Below, piece by piece: positions 8,839-17,617 of a stretch of 41,363 bases of DNA. A program made the position numbers and the translations under genes. Position 1 is the first letter of the stretch; every line of letters begins with the position of its first letter. The notes under the pieces were generated by a model. The model did not search any database, had not been told where the DNA came from, and worked only from the letters and a program-made list of their open reading frames with translations. Source of the stretch: an uncultured Curvibacter sp. (GTDB lineage: Bacteria > Pseudomonadota > Gammaproteobacteria > Burkholderiales > Burkholderiaceae_C); the NCBI GenBank assembly GCA_903902035.1, contig CAIUTG010000183.1, positions 1 through 41,363 on the forward strand, written 5' to 3'.

Positions 8839-9834
8839 ATGCAAACACCGGCCTCCAAACTCTTTGTGATCGCTGCCTTCTTGTTGTTGGCGGTGTTCCC
8901 CACATTTGCCGGCGCTTATGGGCTGGACTTTGTCACCAAGATCATGGTCTATGCCTTGTTCGCGCTGAGCCTCGAATTGTTGGTCGGCTCGGCCGGTTTG
9001 GTCTGTTTTGGACAAGCGGCCTTTTTTGGCTTGGGTGCCTATGCCACGGTCTGGTTCTCGCCTGAAAGCCATTCGGCCTCACTGGCCTGGCTGCTGCCTG
9101 CTTGCGTGGCGTTGGCTGAGGCTTATGCCCTGGTGGTGGGGGCGCTGTCGCTGCGAACGCAAGGCGTTTACTTCATCATGGTCACCCTGGCCTTTGGGCA
9201 AATGGCGTATTACATGGTGCACGACACCCCCTGGGGCGGCGGTAGCGACGGGATTTATCTCCTGTTCAAACCTGTCTTGGGAACTTGGCTTGATTTAGAC
9301 CATGCCACCACGCTTTACGGCTTCACTTGGACTTGCTTGTTGGCCGTCTTTGGCATGTTGGCACTCCTCAACCGATCCCGCTTTGGCCGGGCTTTGGCGG
9401 GTATTCGGGTCAATGCCCAACGCATGCGTGCCACGGGATTCTCGACCTACCCCTATCAACTCGCGGCCTTTACCTTGTCGGGTGGCATCGCTGGGTTGGC
9501 AGGTTTTCTCTTTGCGGTCAAGGATGGTTTTGTGAACCCCGAGCTGTTGAGTTGGCATCTGTCCGGCGCGGTGCTGATCATGGTGATCTTGGGCGGCATT
9601 GGTCAACTCAGGGGCGCCTTGTTGGGGGCGTTTGCCTTTGCTTTGTTGCAAGAGTTTTTCAAATCAGAAGCGATTTTCGGGCATTGGGCAAAGCACTGGC
9701 ACTTGGGCCTGGGGCTGAGCATCATGCTCAGCGTGATGGGGCTGCCGCGCGGCTTGGTGGGCGTGCCCGAACAAATCAAAAACCGCCTGAAAGGCAAGTC
9801 GGTGGCCGCCAGCGATGAGGGCACCCCCCCATGA
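8839..9834 (+). CDS. livM: Branched-chain amino acid-type ABC transporter permease (LivM-like)
   Basis: 331 aa; ALFALSLELLVGSAGLVCFGQAAFFGLGAY, GGIGQLRGALLGAFAFALLQEF. Confidence 0.9.
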   Translation: MQTPASKLFVIAAFLLLAVFPTFAGAYGLDFVTKIMVYALFALSLELLVGSAGLVCFGQAAFFGLGAYATVWFSPESHSASLAWLLPACVALAEAYALVVGALSLRTQGVYFIMVTLAFGQMAYYMVHDTPWGGGSDGIYLLFKPVLGTWLDLDHATTLYGFTWTCLLAVFGMLALLNRSRFGRALAGIRVNAQRMRATGFSTYPYQLAAFTLSGGIAGLAGFLFAVKDGFVNPELLSWHLSGAVLIMVILGGIGQLRGALLGAFAFALLQEFFKSEAIFGHWAKHWHLGLGLSIMLSVMGLPRGLVGVPEQIKNRLKGKSVAASDEGTPP

Positions 9835-10610
9835 CCACACACTCAAAACCGGTGCTGATGCGTGGACATCAAATCACCCGCCGCTGGGGCGGTTTGGTGG
9901 CCTTGAACCAAGTCTCCATCGAACTGGTGGCGGGCAGCCTGCATGCAGTGATTGGCACCAATGGCGCGGGCAAATCCACCTTGATCAACATTTTGTCAGG
10001 GGAGTTCCCCCCCTCGCAAGGTCGGGTTGAATTGCTGGGTCAAGACGTCACGCATTGGCCACAAGCGCAACGTGCGCGGGCCGGGCTGGGGCGCAGTTAT
10101 CAGCGCAACAACATCTACCCCCCTTTCAGTGTTTTTGAAAACTGTCGCTTGGCGGCCCAGGCGCAGGATCAAAAACCCTGGCTCTGGTGGCGCAGCGCCC
10201 AAAGCGCCGAACTCAGCCGAGTGCGCGCACAAGAAGTCATGGCGCGTTGCGGACTGACCGAATGGCAGGATTGGCCGGCCGGCCTTTTGTCACACGGCCA
10301 AAAACGCCAACTCGAAATCGCCATGTGTTTGGCGACCCATCCCCAGGTGCTGCTGCTCGACGAGCCCCTGGCCGGCATGGGGGCCGAAGAAACCGAGCGC
10401 ATGCTGACCCTGCTGACCCAGTTGAAAGCAGACCATGCCATTTTGTTGGTCGAGCACGACATGGACGCGGTGTTCCGCATCGCCGACCGGATCACGGTCA
10501 TGGTCAATGGCAGCGTGATTGCCAGCGATGTGCCGCCAGCCATTCGACAAAATCCCGCCGTGCAAACCGCCTACCTGGGTGACCCCGAACACGACGAGGC
10601 CGCCGCCTGA
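9831..10610 (+). CDS. livG: ABC transporter ATP-binding protein (LivG-like)
   Basis: Walker A GTNGAGKSTLINIL, LSHGQKRQLEIAMCLATHPQVLLLDEPLAGM; ATGA overlap with livM. Confidence 0.92.
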   Translation: MTTHSKPVLMRGHQITRRWGGLVALNQVSIELVAGSLHAVIGTNGAGKSTLINILSGEFPPSQGRVELLGQDVTHWPQAQRARAGLGRSYQRNNIYPPFSVFENCRLAAQAQDQKPWLWWRSAQSAELSRVRAQEVMARCGLTEWQDWPAGLLSHGQKRQLEIAMCLATHPQVLLLDEPLAGMGAEETERMLTLLTQLKADHAILLVEHDMDAVFRIADRITVMVNGSVIASDVPPAIRQNPAVQTAYLGDPEHDEAAA

Positions 10611-10611
10611 A

Positions 10612-11349
10612 ATGCCTGCAACGATGTCGCACCCGATGCCCACTGAAACCCTCCTGGAAGCCACCCATTTGCATGCCTGGTATGGGTCCAGCCATGTGCT
10701 GCATGGTGTCAGCCTGCAGTTGGGGCGTGGCCAGACCCTGGGCCTGCTGGGTCGCAATGGCATGGGCAAAAGCACCCTGATTCGCACCCTGCTGGGCCAT
10801 GTGACGCAGCGGGAGGGGCAGATCGTTTTCTTTGGCCACGACCTGTCCCGCGCCAAGCCCCATGAAGTGGCGCGTGCGGGCGTGGCCTATGTGCCCGAAG
10901 GCCGAGGCGTTTTTCCCAACCTCACCGTGCGCGAAAACCTGGTCATGGCCGCCAAACCCCATTCAGTCAGGCAAGAGGACTGGACTCTGGATCGGGTGCT
11001 GACCACGTTTCCGCGCTTGCAAGAACGCTTGTCCCATCTGGGTGGACAGTTGTCCGGTGGCGAACAGCAGATGCTCTCGATTGGCCGAGCCCTCATGACC
11101 CACCCCAGTTTGCTCATCCTGGACGAGGCCACCGAAGGCCTGGCCCCCTTGATCGTGGCCGAGATTTGGCGCGTGATCGCTGAAATCCGCGCCAGCGGCA
11201 TGGCCATCCTCATCGTGGACCGCGATTACAAAAAAGTGCTGCGCCATGCCGACACCGCCGTGGTGCTGCAAAAAGGCCAGGTGGTGCTGCACGGTTCGGC
11301 GCAAAGGGTGGCCAGCAGCCCCGAACTGGCCGGTTTCCTGAGCCTTTGA
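10612..11349 (+). CDS. livF: ABC transporter ATP-binding protein (LivF-like)
   Basis: Walker A GRNGMGKSTLIRTL, LSGGEQQMLSIGRALMTHPSLLILDEATEGL. Confidence 0.92.
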   Translation: MPATMSHPMPTETLLEATHLHAWYGSSHVLHGVSLQLGRGQTLGLLGRNGMGKSTLIRTLLGHVTQREGQIVFFGHDLSRAKPHEVARAGVAYVPEGRGVFPNLTVRENLVMAAKPHSVRQEDWTLDRVLTTFPRLQERLSHLGGQLSGGEQQMLSIGRALMTHPSLLILDEATEGLAPLIVAEIWRVIAEIRASGMAILIVDRDYKKVLRHADTAVVLQKGQVVLHGSAQRVASSPELAGFLSL

Positions 11350-11415
11350 TTCAGGGCCTTTGTTTCAGAGTCCTTAAAATAGCGTCTTAAAGGGCCTGCA
11401 AGCCAGGCTGAACCG

Positions 11416-12756
11416 ATGAGCGCTGCCCCAACTCCCTTCCAAAATCTTGCCGTCCGCAGCCTGGCTGCTGTCTGGCACCCCTGCACCCAAATGGCCCGCG
11501 CGGCGGTGGTGCCCCCCCTGGCCATTGCCCGGGGCGAAGGCCCCTGGTTGTTGGATGTTGAGGGACGTCGCTACTTTGACGCCAACAGTTCTTGGTGGGT
11601 CAATTTGTTTGGCCACTCCGACCCGGGCATTCACCAGGCCATCAAGGACCAGCTTGACCGCCTGCCCCATGTGATGTTGGCCGGTTGTACCCACGAGCCC
11701 GCGGTGACGCTGGCAGAAAAATTATCGGCCTTGACCCAAGGGGCTTTGGGCCACACTTTTTTTGCCAGTGACGGGGCCTCGGCGGTGGAAATCGCGCTCA
11801 AGATGAGCTTTCACAGTTGGAAAAACCAGGGTCTGGCGCAAAAAAAAGAATTTATCTGCCTGCGCAACGGCTACCACGGCGAAACCATAGGGGCCCTGGC
11901 AGTCACCGATGTGGCGATTTTTCGGGATGCCTATGAACCCTTGCTGATGCAAGCGCATCTGGTGGCCTCGCCCGACTCCCGACATGAGGGCTCCGAAGCG
12001 CTGGCGCTGGCCGATTTGCGGCGCACCCTGAGCCAACGCCAGGGCCAGGTGGCCGCGGTCATCCTGGAGCCGCTGGTGCAATGCGCGGCGGGCATGGTAA
12101 TGCACAGCCCCGCCTATTTGCGCAGCGTGCGGGCTTTGTGCGACGAGTTCGAGGTGCACCTGATTGCCGATGAAATTGCCGTGGGCTGTGGCCGCACAGG
12201 CACTTTTTTCGCCTGGGAACAAACCCATGAGGGCCTGTCGGGCGATCCCGTCAAACATTGGCCCGACTTCATCACCCTGTCCAAAGGCATCAGCGGCGGC
12301 ACCCTGCCCCTGTCCCTGGTCTTGAGCACCGAAGCCGTGTTTCAAAGCTTTTGGAGCGACGAGGTGGCACGCGGCTTTTTGCACTCGCATTCCTACACCG
12401 GCAACCCACTGGCCTGTGCCGCCGCCAATGCGGTGCTGGACCGCTTTGCCCAAGCCCAAGTGGTGGCACAAAATCAAATTCAGGCACAACACCTGCGCCA
12501 GGCCTTGGCGCCACTGGCCCAGGACCCCCGGGTGCAACATTGGCGCCAGCGCGGCATGGTGGTGGCTTTTGATGTGGTCGGCAAGCACGACCGTTTTGCC
12601 GAGCGCTTTCACCAAGCGGCGCGCCAACATGAGTTGCTGATTCGCCCGATTGGTCAAACGGTCTATGTGATGCCGCCTTATTTGATCGACGCGGCGACCG
12701 CGCAATTTTTGTTCGAGGGCATTCGGCGCAGTCTGAACGAGGTAGTGCATGGTTGA
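11416..12756 (+). CDS. bioA: Adenosylmethionine-8-amino-7-oxononanoate aminotransferase
   Basis: 446 aa; VWHPCTQMARA, FDANSSWWVNLFGHSDPGIHQAI, LSKGISGGTLPLSLVL, HSHSYTGNPLACAAANAVL. Confidence 0.95.
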   Translation: MSAAPTPFQNLAVRSLAAVWHPCTQMARAAVVPPLAIARGEGPWLLDVEGRRYFDANSSWWVNLFGHSDPGIHQAIKDQLDRLPHVMLAGCTHEPAVTLAEKLSALTQGALGHTFFASDGASAVEIALKMSFHSWKNQGLAQKKEFICLRNGYHGETIGALAVTDVAIFRDAYEPLLMQAHLVASPDSRHEGSEALALADLRRTLSQRQGQVAAVILEPLVQCAAGMVMHSPAYLRSVRALCDEFEVHLIADEIAVGCGRTGTFFAWEQTHEGLSGDPVKHWPDFITLSKGISGGTLPLSLVLSTEAVFQSFWSDEVARGFLHSHSYTGNPLACAAANAVLDRFAQAQVVAQNQIQAQHLRQALAPLAQDPRVQHWRQRGMVVAFDVVGKHDRFAERFHQAARQHELLIRPIGQTVYVMPPYLIDAATAQFLFEGIRRSLNEVVHG

Positions 12757-14017
12757 CGAAATCTCTTCCCTGTTAAACCCCTTCAAAACCAAACTGCAAA
12801 CCCTGGCAGACCAGCAGTTGATTCGGGTGCTGCGCGCGGCCGAAACGGGCACCGCCCCACACCAGCGGGTGCACAGCGGCCAGCACCAAGACCCGCACAC
12901 CAGCCAAGACTTGCTGATGTTTTGCTCCAACGACTACCTGGGCTTGGCGGCCCATCCCGACATCGCAGCGGCCTTGATCGAGGGCGTGGATTTGTACGGC
13001 GCTGGCTCGGGTTCTTCGCACCTCATCAGCGGTCACTCGGTCGCCCACCAGGCCTTGGAAGCGGCCTTGGCCGCCTGGGTACAGCCCCAAATCCCGCAGG
13101 CCCAAGCGCTTTATTTTTGCACCGGCTACATGGCCAATCTGGCAGTGATTTCGGCTTTGGCCGATGAGCACACCGCCATTTTTTCGGAAGCCTTGAACCA
13201 TGCTTCCTTGATCGATGGGATTCGCCTGGCGCGGGCCAAGGGGGCCCAGATGCACCGTTACCCCCACCTGGATTTGGCCACCCTTGCCGAGCAATTGGCG
13301 CAGAGCCCAGCGGCGGTCAAACTCATCGTCACCGATGCCGTCTTCAGCATGGATGGCGAATTGGCGCCTTTGGCTGATTTGTTGGCGCTGGCAGAACAAC
13401 ACCAGGCCTGGCTGGTGGTGGACGATGCCCACGGCTTCGGCGTGCTGGGCCCCAACGGACAAGGCACGCTGGCGCATTTTGGCTGTCGCAGCCAGCGCCT
13501 GATTTTGGTCGGCACCCTGGGCAAGGCCGCCGGTGTGGCCGGGGCCTTTGTGGCGGCGCATCCCACCCTCATTCAATTTCTGATTCAAACCGCCCGCCCC
13601 TACATCTTCACCACCGCCGCGCCGCCTGCTGTGGCCCATGCCCTGTTGACCAGCCTGGCGCTGATGCAAGACGAGCGCGGCCAAGCCCGACGCGAACAGT
13701 TGAGGCGCCTGCAAACCCAGTGGCAAACCGGGATGCGCGCGCTCCTGGCACGCCGACCCGATCTTGGCTGGACCCTGATCGACAGCCCCACCCCCATCCA
13801 ACCCCTGGTGGTGGGTGACAACGCCACCGCACTGGCGCTGGCCGCTGGTTTGGAAAAACGTGGCATCCGGGTGCCTGCCATCCGCCCCCCCACCGTGCCG
13901 GCGGGCACCGCCCGCCTGCGCGTGACCCTGTGTGGCAGCCACACCGAAGCCGATGTGGCCCAGTTGCTGGCGGCCTTGGAAGCCGAAGCCAACGGACAAG
14001 CAAATTCGCCAACATGA
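12749..14017 (+). CDS. bioF: 8-amino-7-oxononanoate synthase
   Basis: 422 aa; FCSNDYLGLAAHPDI, GAGSGSSHLISGHS, DDAHGFGVLGPNGQGTLAHFG, GTLGKAAGVAGAF; overlaps bioA by 8 nt. Confidence 0.94.
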   Translation: MVDEISSLLNPFKTKLQTLADQQLIRVLRAAETGTAPHQRVHSGQHQDPHTSQDLLMFCSNDYLGLAAHPDIAAALIEGVDLYGAGSGSSHLISGHSVAHQALEAALAAWVQPQIPQAQALYFCTGYMANLAVISALADEHTAIFSEALNHASLIDGIRLARAKGAQMHRYPHLDLATLAEQLAQSPAAVKLIVTDAVFSMDGELAPLADLLALAEQHQAWLVVDDAHGFGVLGPNGQGTLAHFGCRSQRLILVGTLGKAAGVAGAFVAAHPTLIQFLIQTARPYIFTTAAPPAVAHALLTSLALMQDERGQARREQLRRLQTQWQTGMRALLARRPDLGWTLIDSPTPIQPLVVGDNATALALAAGLEKRGIRVPAIRPPTVPAGTARLRVTLCGSHTEADVAQLLAALEAEANGQANSPT

Positions 14018-15333
14018 CCCCTGCCTTCTCTGGATTTTTCATCACCGGCACCGACACCGAAATCGGCAAAACCGCCCTCACTGCGGCCCTCACCCATTTG
14101 CTGGGCCAAAGCGGTCGGCGCGCGGTCGCCATCAAACCGATTGCAGCGGGCCTGGAACAGGTGGATGGCCGCTGGGTCAACGACGATGTGCAACGCCTGC
14201 GTGCAGCCAGCAACATCGAAGTGCAAGACCAGGAGGTCGGCCCGCTGCAACTGCGCCATGCCTGTGCCCCGCACATCGCCGCCGTCTTGGAAAACGTGGC
14301 GATTGACCGCCAAGCCTTGCTGGCCGAGGTTCGGCGCACAGCGGCCAAGGCCGAGGTCAGTGTGGTGGAAGGGGTGGGCGGGTTTTGTGTGCCGCTGGTA
14401 GAGGGAGCGTCCCCCTGGGACAGCGCCGACCTGGCCGTGGACTTGGCCTTGCCGGTGGTGCTGGTGGTGGGCATGCGCTTGGGCTGCATCAACCATGCGC
14501 TGTTGAGCGCCGAGGCGATTCGCGCCCGGGGTCTGAAATTGGTGGCCTGGGTGGCCAACCAGGTGGATCCGAACATGGGCCATGCCGACGCCAACTTTGC
14601 CACTCTGAGTCAAAGGCTGCAAGCCCCCTGCTGGGGTCGGGTGCCCTTTTTGCTCCAAGCCGACCCGGCCCACATTGCGCCTTATTTGAATGCGCCAGCG
14701 GTGCTCCAGGAATTGGTGGCCCATCCGGCTCCGAGCCCACGCCAAAACATCGTCATTCTGATTTCGGGTTCGGGCTCGAACATGCAGGCCATTGCCGAAA
14801 CCGCACAGACCGAACAATGGGCCCAGCGCCACGGCATCCAGATTGCGGCGGTGATCAGCAACCGGGCCGACGCAGCGGGCCTGCCAATCGCCAAGCGCCT
14901 GGGCCTGCACACCGAGGTCTTGCCGCACACGCAGTTTGCATCACGCACCGATTTCGATGCCGCTTTGCGCCAATTGATCGACCGTTTTGCCCCCGATCTG
15001 GTGGTGCTGGCGGGCTTCATGCGGGTGCTCACGCCCGAGTTTGTGCAGCACTATGCGGGTCGGCTGATCAACATTCATCCCTCCTTATTGCCCGCTTTCC
15101 CTGGCTTGAACACCCACCAGCGTGCCATTGAAGCAGGCTGCAAAGTCGCCGGGGCCACGGTGCATGAGGTCAGTGTGGAGGTGGACCAGGGCCACATCCT
15201 GGCCCAGACCGTGGTGCCCGTCTTGCCCGATGACGACGCCGAGACTTTGGCGCAACGCGTGCTGGCTGCCGAACACCGGCTTTACCCAACCGCAGTGCGC
15301 CAAAAACTCAGCCAAAAACTCAGCCAAAATTGA
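14014..15333 (+). CDS. bioD-purN: Fusion protein: dethiobiotin synthetase (BioD) plus phosphoribosylglycinamide formyltransferase (PurN)
   Basis: One open frame of 439 aa from an ATG overlapping the bioF stop (ATGA). N-half FFITGTDTEIGKTALTAAL...VEGVGGFCVPLVEGAS (BioD); C-half NIVILISGSGSNMQAIAE...RLINIHPSLLPAFPGLNTHQRAIEAGCKVAGATVHEVSVEVDQGHILAQ (PurN). Confidence 0.88.
   Translation: MTPAFSGFFITGTDTEIGKTALTAALTHLLGQSGRRAVAIKPIAAGLEQVDGRWVNDDVQRLRAASNIEVQDQEVGPLQLRHACAPHIAAVLENVAIDRQALLAEVRRTAAKAEVSVVEGVGGFCVPLVEGASPWDSADLAVDLALPVVLVVGMRLGCINHALLSAEAIRARGLKLVAWVANQVDPNMGHADANFATLSQRLQAPCWGRVPFLLQADPAHIAPYLNAPAVLQELVAHPAPSPRQNIVILISGSGSNMQAIAETAQTEQWAQRHGIQIAAVISNRADAAGLPIAKRLGLHTEVLPHTQFASRTDFDAALRQLIDRFAPDLVVLAGFMRVLTPEFVQHYAGRLINIHPSLLPAFPGLNTHQRAIEAGCKVAGATVHEVSVEVDQGHILAQTVVPVLPDDDAETLAQRVLAAEHRLYPTAVRQKLSQKLSQN
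15299..15329 (+). repeat. Short tandem repeat, 12-nt unit GCCAAAAACTCA (two full copies plus a partial)
   Basis: gccaaaaactca gccaaaaactca gccaaaa, encoding (K)LSQKLSQN at the C-terminus of the BioD-PurN ORF. Confidence 0.8.
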
Positions 15334-16141
15334 AGCCAGACACGCGGGTTTCCAACACCCGGTCCGTGAACACCTTGCGTCCCAAGTCTTGGCCGGCAGC
15401 GCCAGCCACCACCATCAAGGGCAGCAGGTGTTCTTCTGCCCTGGGCGGGTGGCACCAGCGCGCCATCGGCGCTTGTGCCCAATCGATCAGGGCCTGATTG
15501 CGCTCAGGCACAGGGGAGGCCATTGCCTGGGTTAACCAATCGTCAAACGCATCGGAAATGGGGCCGAAACGCGGGTCACGGTAGCCCCGCATGTTGTGGA
15601 AACTCATGCCACTGCCGATGATCAAAATGCCTTCATCGCGCAAGCTCGCCAAGCTTCGCCCCAGTTGCAAATGGGCGGCCGGGTCCAGGCTTTTCAGCAA
15701 GGAAACCTGCACCACCGGAATGTCTGCCGCAGGGAACATCAGCATCATGGGAATGAACATGCCGTGGTCAAAACCCCGGTTGGGGTTGGGGTGCGAGGCC
15801 TGACCGGCCTGGGCCAACAAAGTCTCAACACGGGCGGCCAGTTCCGGCGAGCCCGGTGCGGGGTAGGTCAGCTCATAGGTGTGGGGCGGAAAACCATAGT
15901 AATCAAACAGCAGCTCAGGCCTGACCCCATTCATCACGCCCACATCGGACTCCAGCCAATGGGCCGAGACCATGACGATGCCCCGAGGCTTGGCGGGCAA
16001 AGTGGCGGCCTGGGATTTCAGGTAGTCGGCCATGCGGTCCCAAGTGTCTGGCGGGCTGTATTCCATGAAAAAGCAGGGGCCACCCCCATGCGGGATGTAC
16101 CAGGTGGGCATGCGAAGCGAGGGCGATGTGACGGTGTTCAT
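15320..16141 (-). CDS. DODA-type class III extradiol ring-cleavage dioxygenase family protein
   Basis: MNTVTSPSLRMPTWYIPHGGGPCFFMEYSP...IVMVSAHWLESDVGVM...NRGFDHGMFIPMMLMFP...GSGMSFHNMR; conserved His motifs of the LigB/DODA superfamily. Confidence 0.85.
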   Translation of the reverse strand: MNTVTSPSLRMPTWYIPHGGGPCFFMEYSPPDTWDRMADYLKSQAATLPAKPRGIVMVSAHWLESDVGVMNGVRPELLFDYYGFPPHTYELTYPAPGSPELAARVETLLAQAGQASHPNPNRGFDHGMFIPMMLMFPAADIPVVQVSLLKSLDPAAHLQLGRSLASLRDEGILIIGSGMSFHNMRGYRDPRFGPISDAFDDWLTQAMASPVPERNQALIDWAQAPMARWCHPPRAEEHLLPLMVVAGAAGQDLGRKVFTDRVLETRVSGFNFG

Positions 16142-16167
16142 GCCATCTACCTTAGCCGCCAGGCGGC

Positions 16168-17607
16168 TCAAAGGTGGTAAGCCAATTGCAATACATCCTG
16201 CAATTTTTTTGATTGTTTGAGCGCCATCTTCAACACGGCCCGATCGAGTTCATTGAGCTGGTCCGGGTCAATCCGGTTTTCAGCCCCCGAGGGCAGGTTC
16301 TCGCGCTGGTGCAGCAGGCGCAATTTCTGGATGAACAAGAACCCGTCCACCATGGCCTCCACATCCTCCCCCACCAAGGCCCCGCGCCGCACCAGGGTGC
16401 GCAGGCGCTCGATGGTGGAGGTTTCGCTCACCCCATGGGCCAAGGCCAAAATGCGCGCAGCATCGACAAACAGGCGCGAGCCAAAGGCCTTCAGGTCCAG
16501 GGTGTTGGGAAAGTCTTTGTCGTCGTCAAAAACAAAGTCCCGGATCAGGCCCAGCGGGGGACGGGCCTTGAGCGCCGTTTCTGCCATGAAGCGCAAGAAC
16601 AGGCCTTCCTGGGGCACGCTTTTTTGCAAGCCCAGATGCAAGGCTTCGGCCAAAGCCTCTTGGCCATAAAGGGGCCGAAAGTCAAAGAAGATCACCGCGT
16701 TGAGCATGGCCTGGGCATCGCCGCTGCGCATCCAGTCGGCAAAGCGTTGACGCCACTCGGCCAGCGACAAACACAGCTCGGGGTTGCTGGCCATGATGTT
16801 GCCCTTGCACAAGGGGAAACCACAGGTGTCCAGTCGGTCATTCACCACCGCAGCGAAGGGCAAGAAGGCTTGCCGGGTGGCCTCCACCTCTTCGGGCTTG
16901 CAATCGAACAGCAGGCCATTGTCCTGATCGGTGGCCAGGGTTTGCTCAAAGCGCCCTTCCGAACCAAAGGCCAGCCAGCACCAGGGCACCGGGGGCAGGG
17001 TGAAATCACGTCGGGTCAATTCCACCACCCGCATCACCAGCAAATCATTCAGGGTGGACAGGGTTTGCATGACCTGCTCGGCAGCAGCCCCCTCGGACAA
17101 CATGCGCTTGGCCACTTGTTGCGCCTCGTCAGCGGCCATTTCCAACACATGCATGTCGCGCGCCTCACGAATGGTCATGCTCAACGCTTTGGCGTTGCCA
17201 CGCTGCACATCCAGGATGTCGCTTTGCGAAATCACCCCCACCAAGCGCCCCGCCGCGTCGACCACGATCAGGTGATGAATGCCATGTCGGGCCAACAACA
17301 TCTCGGCCTGGTAAGCCTTGGCGCGCCAGTTCAACAGGATCAAATGGCTGTCGGAGATGAGCGACAAAATCATCGTGTCCAGGTCCAGGCCATGCAAAGC
17401 CACCTTGTGCAACAAATCGCGCAAGGTGAAAATGCCCATCGGGCGGCCGCTCTCAGGCTCAACCACCACCACCGAACCCACTTTTTCAGCGGCCATCAAA
17501 GCCACCACTTCGCGCAGCAAAGCGTCGGGCATGACCGTGACGGGCTTGCGACGCAGGAATTCAGCCAAGGGGCTGTGCAGGGTGAGGCGGTTGCGGGCGA
17601 CCATCAA
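16168..17607 (-). CDS. CBS-domain plus DUF294 nucleotidyltransferase-like protein
   Basis: 479 aa; two CBS-like repeats (RRKPVTVMPDALLREVVALMAAEKVGSVVVV...; ...HLIVVDAAGRLVGVISQSDILD), then NTase motif AFGSEGRFEQTLATDQDNGLLFD and a DUF294 C-terminal region. Confidence 0.85.
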   Translation of the reverse strand: MMVARNRLTLHSPLAEFLRRKPVTVMPDALLREVVALMAAEKVGSVVVVEPESGRPMGIFTLRDLLHKVALHGLDLDTMILSLISDSHLILLNWRAKAYQAEMLLARHGIHHLIVVDAAGRLVGVISQSDILDVQRGNAKALSMTIREARDMHVLEMAADEAQQVAKRMLSEGAAAEQVMQTLSTLNDLLVMRVVELTRRDFTLPPVPWCWLAFGSEGRFEQTLATDQDNGLLFDCKPEEVEATRQAFLPFAAVVNDRLDTCGFPLCKGNIMASNPELCLSLAEWRQRFADWMRSGDAQAMLNAVIFFDFRPLYGQEALAEALHLGLQKSVPQEGLFLRFMAETALKARPPLGLIRDFVFDDDKDFPNTLDLKAFGSRLFVDAARILALAHGVSETSTIERLRTLVRRGALVGEDVEAMVDGFLFIQKLRLLHQRENLPSGAENRIDPDQLNELDRAVLKMALKQSKKLQDVLQLAYHL

Positions 17608-17617
17608 CCAGCCAGCC

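Noticed and set aside
7843-9072. 409-aa minus-strand ORF opposite livH/livM
   Set aside because: Gln/His/Arg-rich antisense shadow of hydrophobic permease codons.
11722-12930. 402-aa minus-strand ORF opposite bioA
   Set aside because: Antisense shadow; bioA motifs on the plus strand are unambiguous.
12773-14928. Long minus-strand ORFs (408, 442 and 331 aa) opposite bioF and bioD-purN
   Set aside because: Low-complexity antisense translations without domain motifs.
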